Source: Betaproteobacteria bacterium
GTDB taxonomy: Bacteria; Pseudomonadota; Gammaproteobacteria; Burkholderiales; SG8-41
DNA: 11,220 nt
Reading direction: 5' to 3'
NCBI GenBank assembly: GCA_025356695.1
Contig: JANXSE010000433.1
Span: forward strand, 1 to 11,220
The stretch's first letter is position 1. Each line of letters starts with the position of its first letter. The translations under genes were made by a program, and so were the position numbers. This document shows, one piece after another, positions 7,159-11,220 of this stretch. The notes below the pieces were generated by a model, which was not told the DNA's origin, made no database searches, and saw only the letters and a program-made list of their open reading frames with translations.

Positions 7159-7995
7159 CTAGAGCGCTTCGCCGCCCGCGAGTTTTTTCGAAACGGCGTC
7201 TATCATGCGCCGCGAAATGCTGATGCCGGCCGGCAGGTTCGGCAGTTTCTCCACGTCGAAAAACGCCGCTTCCTCGATTTCGACGCCGTCGGGGGTGATC
7301 TCGCCACCCGCGTAGTCGGCAGTGAAGGCGATCATCAACTGGTGCGGAAACGGCCACGGCTGGCTGCCGAAGTAGCGCAGATTTTTGATTTCGAGGCCGA
7401 CCTCTTCGCGCGTTTCGCGGCGCACCGTGTCTTCGAGTTCCTCGCCCGGTTCGACGAAGCCGGCCAGCGCGCTGTAGCGCCCCTGCGGCCAGTCTTTTTT
7501 GCGCGCCAGCAGAATTTCGCGCCCGCGCACGATCAATATCATGATCGCCGGCGAGACCGGCGGATAGGTCGTGTAACGGCATGACGGGCAGACGCGCGAG
7601 CGTTCGTCGCGGCGCACCTCGGTTGGCGTGCCGCAGCGGCTGCAGAACTGGTGGTTGCGGTCCCACTCCATGATCTGGAAGGCGCGGCCGGCAAGATTGC
7701 CGAGCGCCGGATCGGGGCCGCCGAGCACCGCGCGCAGGCCCTGCAGCGTGTGGCCGTCGGGCAGGGCGTCCGCATGCGCCAGTTCGGATACATAACAATG
7801 GCTGCCCGCGTACGTGCCGAGATAGATGCGGCGCACGCTATTGAGGCCGAGTTCGGCGAGATCGCGGCAATGCGGCAGACGCACACCGTCGGCCGACTGC
7901 GCGATCAACAGTTCGGCTTTGTGAAAGGCGAACCACAGCGCCGGTTCGGCGGGTTCCGCCGGTGCGGCGATGCCCGGTTCGAAATGATTTTTCAT
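7159..7995 (-). CDS. nudC: NADH pyrophosphatase / NAD-cap RNA decapping Nudix hydrolase
   Basis: Hydrolyses NAD(H) to NMN(H) and AMP, and in E. coli removes NAD caps from RNA 5' ends. The 278 residues show the NudC order: a variable N-terminal domain (1-110); a zinc ribbon with Cys118, Cys121, Cys136 and Cys139 (CSRCG, CPSC); a Nudix box at 179-201 (GFVEPGEELEDTVRRETREE..., fitting GX5EX7REUXEEXGU with Thr at the U position); and the NudC signature SQPWPFP at 211-217, which marks NAD(H) specificity. Length is normal. The start is forced, since the next in-frame Met is residue 109 in the zinc-ribbon approach. The ATG at 7995 has no ribosome site, but an extended -10 lies immediately upstream, suggesting a leaderless message. 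Convergent with the LVIVD gene and divergent from the Bug gene. Confidence 0.96.
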   Translation of the reverse strand: MKNHFEPGIAAPAEPAEPALWFAFHKAELLIAQSADGVRLPHCRDLAELGLNSVRRIYLGTYAGSHCYVSELAHADALPDGHTLQGLRAVLGGPDPALGNLAGRAFQIMEWDRNHQFCSRCGTPTEVRRDERSRVCPSCRYTTYPPVSPAIMILIVRGREILLARKKDWPQGRYSALAGFVEPGEELEDTVRRETREEVGLEIKNLRYFGSQPWPFPHQLMIAFTADYAGGEITPDGVEIEEAAFFDVEKLPNLPAGISISRRMIDAVSKKLAGGEAL

Positions 7996-8002
7996 CGCGG
8001 GA

Positions 8003-8011
8003 ATTCTAGCA
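8003..8011 (-). promoter_or_regulatory. Extended -10 promoter element of nudC
   Basis: The minus strand reads TGCTAGAAT (8011-8003): a TGn extension joined to TAGAAT, 5 of 6 matches to TATAAT. No -35 is visible, which extended -10 promoters tolerate. Standard spacing puts transcription start at 7996 or 7995, that is, at or one base before the A of the nudC ATG. Confidence 0.5.
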
Positions 8012-8051
8012 TTCCATGCCGTGGCGGTATCGCAGCAGCAGTCGCGCGTAA

Positions 8052-8057
8052 TAGAAT
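8052..8057 (+). promoter_or_regulatory. Possible -10 element for the Bug-type gene
   Basis: TAGAAT lies 30 bases before the ATG at 8087. A -35 at the right distance (ATCGCA, 8029-8034) matches only 3 of 6 positions, so this rests mainly on the -10 and on the need for a promoter divergent from nudC. Confidence 0.3.
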
Positions 8058-8086
8058 AGCCGGCGCCCCGCTTTGAAAGCGTTCAC

Positions 8087-9064
8087 ATGCATTTGTTGAT
8101 CATTCGTATCGCCGCACCATTGACCGCCCTATTCGCGTTGCAACTGGCGGCTCAATCGCGGGCGCAGAACTATCCCGCCAAGCCGGTGAAGATGATCGTG
8201 CCCTATGCGCCGGGTGGCGGCGTCGATATCCTCGGCCGCATTACGGCGGCACGGCTGTCCGAACGCCTCGGTGTGCAGGTGGTAGTGGAGAGCCGCGGCG
8301 GCGCCGGCACCGTGATCGGCACCGAGGCGGTCGTCAAGTCGGCCCCCGATGGTTACACGCTGCTGTTCAGCAATCCGGCGGTATCGGCGAATCCGGCGCT
8401 CAACGACAAGCTGCCCTACGATACGATGAAGCAACTGGCCCCCGTGTGCGTGGTGGCGGCGTCCTTCAACGTGCTGGTAGTGCATCCATCGCTGCCGGTG
8501 AAAAGCGTGCGCGAACTCGTGGCTATGGCGAAAGCGAAACCCGGCCAACTCAATTACGCGTCTGCAGGCGAAGGCAGCGCGATCTATCTGGCGATGGCAA
8601 TGTTTCAGAGCACCGCGGGCATCGACGTCGTGCACATCCCGTACAAGGGCGCGGGCCCGGCACTGGTCGACGTGGTCGGCGGCCAGGTGCCGATGATGTT
8701 CATCGCTTCGCCGCCGGCGGTGACCTACGTCAATGCCGGCAAGCTGCGCGGCCTCGGCGTCAGCAGCATCAAGCGCCTGGCGGTGTTGCCGGAGATTCCG
8801 ACGATTGCCGAATCCGGTTATCCCGGCTTCGAGGTTAACAACTGGTACGGCGTGCTGGCGCCGGCGGAAACGCCCAGTGCCATCGTCGCGCGGCTTAACA
8901 GCGAAATCAATGCGGTGATTGCAAGTGCCGATGTCAAGGAACGCATGGCGGCGCTGGGCGCCGAACCGGGTGGCGGCAGCGCCGAGCAATTCGGCAAACG
9001 CCTGCGCGAAGAAATTGCGCTGTGGAAAAAAGTGTTTGCCAGGTCCGCGGCAAAAAGCAAATAG
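8087..9064 (+). CDS. Bug/TctC-family tripartite tricarboxylate-type periplasmic solute-binding protein
   Basis: Predicted periplasmic receptor that binds small carboxylates or related solutes, usually for a TctAB-type secondary importer. It is 325 residues long with a signal peptide (LIIRIAAPLTALFALQLAA, cut probably after SRA at residue 26). The mature protein begins with the family's opening: QNYPAKPVKMIVPYAPGGGVD (27-47). Other family marks are NPAVSANPAL (96-105), LNYASAGEGS (155-164), HIPYKGAGPALVDVVGGQV (183-201) and LPEIPTIAESGYPGFEV (234-250). This family is greatly expanded in Burkholderiales, often as orphans away from transporter genes. No TctA or TctB partner lies in the window, so this is an orphan as far as can be seen. 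The ligand cannot be deduced. The ribosome site is weak (GAAAG). Rubredoxin and hydrolase genes follow closely and may be co-transcribed. Confidence 0.93.
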   Translation: MHLLIIRIAAPLTALFALQLAAQSRAQNYPAKPVKMIVPYAPGGGVDILGRITAARLSERLGVQVVVESRGGAGTVIGTEAVVKSAPDGYTLLFSNPAVSANPALNDKLPYDTMKQLAPVCVVAASFNVLVVHPSLPVKSVRELVAMAKAKPGQLNYASAGEGSAIYLAMAMFQSTAGIDVVHIPYKGAGPALVDVVGGQVPMMFIASPPAVTYVNAGKLRGLGVSSIKRLAVLPEIPTIAESGYPGFEVNNWYGVLAPAETPSAIVARLNSEINAVIASADVKERMAALGAEPGGGSAEQFGKRLREEIALWKKVFARSAAKSK

Positions 9065-9105
9065 ATTACGGCCTGCCATCCGCAGACCCTACGCAGAGAT
9101 CGAAT

Positions 9106-9285
9106 ATGAGCAACAGCGAATTCAAACGATGGCAATGCATGTTGTGCGCTTTCATCTACGATGAAGCCGCCGGCCTGCCGGACGACGGCATTGCGCCCGG
9201 CACACGCTGGGCCGATGTGCCCGAGTCGTGGACCTGTCCCGACTGTTCGGTGACCAAGGCGGATTTCGATATGGTGCAGATCTGA
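9106..9285 (+). CDS. Rubredoxin with non-glycine cysteine knuckles
   Basis: Small cytoplasmic one-iron electron carrier of 59 residues. The Fe(Cys)4 site is Cys11, Cys14, Cys44 and Cys47. The core IYDEAAGLPDDGIAPGTRW (17-35) and the ending DFDMVQI are classic rubredoxin. Most rubredoxins have Gly after the second cysteine of each knuckle (CxxCG...CPxCG); here these are Ala15 (CMLCA) and Ser48 (CPDCS). The frame is open from 9022, inside the previous gene; I chose the ATG at 9106 because the fold begins there and AGAG precedes it. It starts 41 bases after the Bug gene and ends 26 bases before the hydrolase. The electron-transfer partner is unknown and no rubredoxin reductase or alkane hydroxylase is nearby. 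Confidence 0.96.
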   Translation: MSNSEFKRWQCMLCAFIYDEAAGLPDDGIAPGTRWADVPESWTCPDCSVTKADFDMVQI

Positions 9286-9311
9286 ACGATGCGCACACAC
9301 GCGCAGCCGCC

Positions 9312-10142
9312 GTGTTCCGGCACGCGCTACGGATTGCCATCGTAATGGCGGCCGCCCTGACTGCGCAGGCCGGAGAATTCCGTTCGAGCGACGGCGTGCG
9401 CCTGCATTACACCGCGCAGGGCGCGGGTGAGGTTATCGTGCTGGTGCCGGGCTGGACGATGCCAGCCTCGATCTGGGCGCTGCAGATCGAACACCTTGCA
9501 CTCAACTATCGCGTCATCGCCTTCGACCCGCGTTCGCAGGGCGCCTCGGCGATTGCGCGCAGTGGGCACAACATGGAGCGCCGCGCGCAGGACCTCGGCG
9601 AACTGATTGCGCATCTCGCGGTGCCGCGCGTCGTGCTGGTCGGTTGGTCGCTGGGTGTGCTGGAGGCGCTGAAATACGTCGAGTCGCAGGGCGATGCACG
9701 CATCGCCGGCCTCGTGCTGGTCGATAATTCCGTCGGCGAAGACCCCGCACCGCAGCGCGGCGGTAATTTCATGGCGCGGCTGAAAGCTGACCGCGACAAG
9801 GTGATGGCCGGGTTCGTGCGCGAAATGTTCCGTTCGCCGCAGACTGAGGAATACTTCGACAAGCTGACTGCGCAGGCGCTGAAAACGCCCTACAAGGCGA
9901 GTGTGCAGCTGCTGACTATCAAGCAACCGCGCGAGTTCTGGCGTGCCGCCGTCTATGGCACCGCCAAGCCGGTGCTTTACGTGGTGACGCCGCGTCTCAA
10001 GGGGCAAGCCGAGAATCTGCAGCGCAAGCGGCCCGCCACCCGCGCCGAAGTGTTCGAAAACGCCGGCCACGCGTTGTTTGTGGACGAACCGCAGCGCTTC
10101 AATGCGCTGATGGACGAGTTTCTCGGCGAAACCCTGCGCTAG
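9312..10142 (+). CDS. Exported alpha/beta hydrolase
   Basis: Predicted hydrolase of the alpha/beta fold, substrate unknown. From the GTG at 9312 it has 276 residues and a good signal peptide: FRHALR, then IAIVMAAALTA, cut after AQA (residue 20). Starting at the ATG at 9345 would lose most of that signal, and the frame upstream of 9312 overlaps rubredoxin, so GTG is preferred, though no ribosome site supports it. Motifs: oxyanion loop VPGWTMPASIW (45-55), FDPRSQGAS (71-79), nucleophile elbow VGWSLG with Ser113, and catalytic His253 in NAGHALFVDEP. The usual acid after strand 7 is not evident (VLYVVTPRLKGQAENL); Asp138 after strand 6 (LVLVDNS) may serve instead. This is inference. The spacing suggests co-transcription with rubredoxin and the Bug gene. 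Confidence 0.88.
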   Translation: MFRHALRIAIVMAAALTAQAGEFRSSDGVRLHYTAQGAGEVIVLVPGWTMPASIWALQIEHLALNYRVIAFDPRSQGASAIARSGHNMERRAQDLGELIAHLAVPRVVLVGWSLGVLEALKYVESQGDARIAGLVLVDNSVGEDPAPQRGGNFMARLKADRDKVMAGFVREMFRSPQTEEYFDKLTAQALKTPYKASVQLLTIKQPREFWRAAVYGTAKPVLYVVTPRLKGQAENLQRKRPATRAEVFENAGHALFVDEPQRFNALMDEFLGETLR

Positions 10143-10166
10143 GGCCACGGGCCGCCAGCCGATCGC

Positions 10167-10188
10167 GCCTGCGGTTACGGCAGGTTTT
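10167..10188 (+). terminator. Possible weak terminator after the hydrolase gene
   Basis: CCTGC (10168-10172), a seven-base loop and GCAGG (10180-10184), followed by four Ts. The stem is only five pairs plus one G-T, so it is a weak candidate. It is in the right place, 25 bases after the hydrolase stop. Confidence 0.35.
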
Positions 10189-10198
10189 GCTCAAAATT

Positions 10199-10228
10199 TT
10201 GGCTTTTTTACCTGCGGATTGCGATAAT
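10199..10228 (+). promoter_or_regulatory. Candidate sigma70 promoter of the secreted FYPFSGPD protein
   Basis: TTGGCT (10199-10204) and GATAAT (10223-10228) are 18 bases apart. TGC immediately precedes the -10, giving an extended -10 (TGCGATAAT). Transcription would begin near 10235, leaving a leader of about 57 bases before the ATG at 10292. I see no clear operator or riboswitch in that leader. Confidence 0.5.
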
Positions 10229-10291
10229 CACGCCCTTTGAGCGTCGGCAGGCCGCCCCGGTCAGGGTATGCGCCTGTTTCGAAAGGGGATC

Positions 10292-11220
10292 ATGAAGTAC
10301 TGCTTCAGAACTTTGCAGCTCGGGTTGGTATTGTTTTTGGCGGTTCCGATGACGGCATTGGCCGCATCGGCACCGACGGTTTCAGTCGGTGAGATGGCAC
10401 GGATCGTCGCGGGCCTGCAGGCCGATCCGGCCGGCTTCGAGCCGGAAGCGCGTGCGATGTTTCCGGCGTTTGCGCACGACGTCACTGCGCAATGGACCAG
10501 CTATCGCGAAAAAATCGGCGTGCCGATGGCGAACTGGGCCTGCACCGATATCGATTCGAAAGAAGGCGAGACGATTTTTTATCCGTTCTCGGGCCCCGAT
10601 CTGTCCTCGGTCAACCAGCTCTATCCGCTGGCCGGACGCTACATCATGGTGGCGATGCAACGCGCCGGCCTGCCGCCGGCTCTCGACAAGCAGCCGCCGC
10701 GCGAATTGAAACGCATCCTGCAGGCTTATCGTAATCGCTGGCGTTTTTTCGCGCGCACCGGTTTTTACCGCACCAACGACCTTGAGGATTTTGCCAGTCG
10801 TCATGAAGTGACGGTGAGCGTGACCTCGCAGTTGATGGCTTTTGCCGCGCGCCTGGGCTACGAGGTCGAGTCGGTCGACCCCGTGCAGATCAGCGCTGAC
10901 GGCAAGGACCTGGTGCGCGTCAGCGAAGACCCTGCACTGGCCTCGTCGTGGAATTCGGTGCGCCTGACCGTGGTCAAAAACGGCCGCCGCGTGCTGATCG
11001 ACTATATACGCATGGACCTGTCCGACGGCGTAATCGTCAAGCACCCGGCGAACAAGGCGTTCATCGAGCAGGCGTCGCGCAACCGCACGCTGGTCAAGGC
11101 GGCATCGCATCTATTGCAGATGTCCTATTTCCAGGTTCTGCGCAATGACATATTGAAGAACGCGCCGAGCGTGATCCAGGACGAGACCGGTATTGAATAT
11201 GCGGCACTGGCGCGCGAATT
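10292..11220 (+). CDS. Secreted protein of unknown function with FYPFSGPD motif (3' end outside window)
   Basis: The frame is open from the ATG at 10292 to the window edge: at least 309 residues, with no stop seen. The start has a strong ribosome site (AAAGGGG, five bases before the ATG). The N-terminus is an export signal (KYCFRTLQLGLVLFLAVPMTALA, cut probably after residue 24 or 25), so the product is periplasmic or secreted. The mature part is largely helical in look up to about residue 190: FEPEARAMFPAFAHDV (49-64), then ETIFYPFSGPDLSSVNQLYPLAG (93-115). I recall FYPFSGPD from uncharacterised bacterial proteins, but this is memory, not a search. Residues 222-248 (SVRLTVVKNGRRVLIDYIRMDLSD) read as paired beta strands, followed by a helical stretch. 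Only one cysteine (Cys84) lies outside the signal. No catalytic motif is recognised. It has its own promoter candidate. Confidence 0.85.
   Translation, partial: MKYCFRTLQLGLVLFLAVPMTALAASAPTVSVGEMARIVAGLQADPAGFEPEARAMFPAFAHDVTAQWTSYREKIGVPMANWACTDIDSKEGETIFYPFSGPDLSSVNQLYPLAGRYIMVAMQRAGLPPALDKQPPRELKRILQAYRNRWRFFARTGFYRTNDLEDFASRHEVTVSVTSQLMAFAARLGYEVESVDPVQISADGKDLVRVSEDPALASSWNSVRLTVVKNGRRVLIDYIRMDLSDGVIVKHPANKAFIEQASRNRTLVKAASHLLQMSYFQVLRNDILKNAPSVIQDETGIEYAALARE

Noticed and set aside
6773..7798. A 341-codon minus-strand frame across the LVIVD gene end and nudC
   Set aside because: It runs through the bidirectional terminator and overlaps nudC in another frame. nudC has the zinc ribbon and Nudix box.
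8129..9079. A 316-codon minus-strand frame antisense to the Bug gene
   Set aside because: His/Arg-rich shadow translation without motifs; the plus-strand gene is a clear family member with a signal peptide.
9228..9311. Upstream extension of the hydrolase frame into rubredoxin
   Set aside because: It would put a long non-signal leader before an evident signal peptide and overlap the rubredoxin coding sequence.
1..11220. CRISPR array, insertion sequence, integrase, toxin-antitoxin pair or tRNA
   Set aside because: No spaced direct repeats, terminal inverted repeats, recombinase motifs, small paired frames with such motifs, or cloverleaf were found on reading both strands.

Overview
The window is a GC-rich, densely packed piece of chromosome from what is most likely a betaproteobacterium, probably Burkholderiales or a close relative. 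The reasons are the Bug/TctC-type periplasmic binding protein, the rubredoxin type, and the gene block mltD-gloB-(yafS-like)-rnhA-dnaQ, whose genes are also neighbours in E. coli. All genes share the same GC-biased codon use. I see no transposase, phage gene, tRNA, rRNA, CRISPR array or attachment site. No gap between genes reaches 300 bases; the longest is 10143-10291.

Layout. (1) 1-1380, plus: the 3' part of a fused two-domain ATPase of a dipeptide/oligopeptide ABC importer. It converges on (2) mltD (1433-2842, minus), a peptidoglycan lytic transglycosylase with LysM, preceded by gloB (2937-3707, minus), glyoxalase II. (3) Divergent from gloB is a plus-strand run: a YafS-like methyltransferase (3762-4538), rnhA (4535-4996, four-base overlap) and dnaQ (5010-5741), closed by a strong terminator at 5772-5798. 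(4) 5861-7093, plus: a 410-residue LVIVD-type beta-propeller protein of unknown function. A perfect hairpin with T tracts on both sides (7113-7146) separates it from the convergent nudC (7159-7995, minus). (5) Divergent from nudC: a Bug-type solute-binding protein (8087-9064), a small rubredoxin (9106-9285) and an exported alpha/beta hydrolase (9312-10142), all closely spaced. (6) 10292 to the window end: a secreted protein of unknown function with an FYPFSGPD motif, cut by the window edge, with its own promoter candidate.

How the genes work together. rnhA and dnaQ both serve replication (removal of RNA in RNA:DNA hybrids and Pol III proofreading) and look co-transcribed with the methyltransferase. 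gloB detoxifies S-lactoylglutathione. mltD remodels the cell wall. The ABC ATPase and the Bug protein point to scavenging of peptides and small organic acids, but no permease genes or tripartite transporter partners are visible.

Most of the window is conserved housekeeping sequence and I found no convincing new multi-gene system. The points most worth a second look are: the repeated histidines in the LVIVD propeller; the non-glycine cysteine knuckles of the rubredoxin; identical four-cysteine signatures in both halves of the ABC ATPase; a probably leaderless nudC; the missing canonical acid in the hydrolase; and the unrecognised secreted protein at the right edge.
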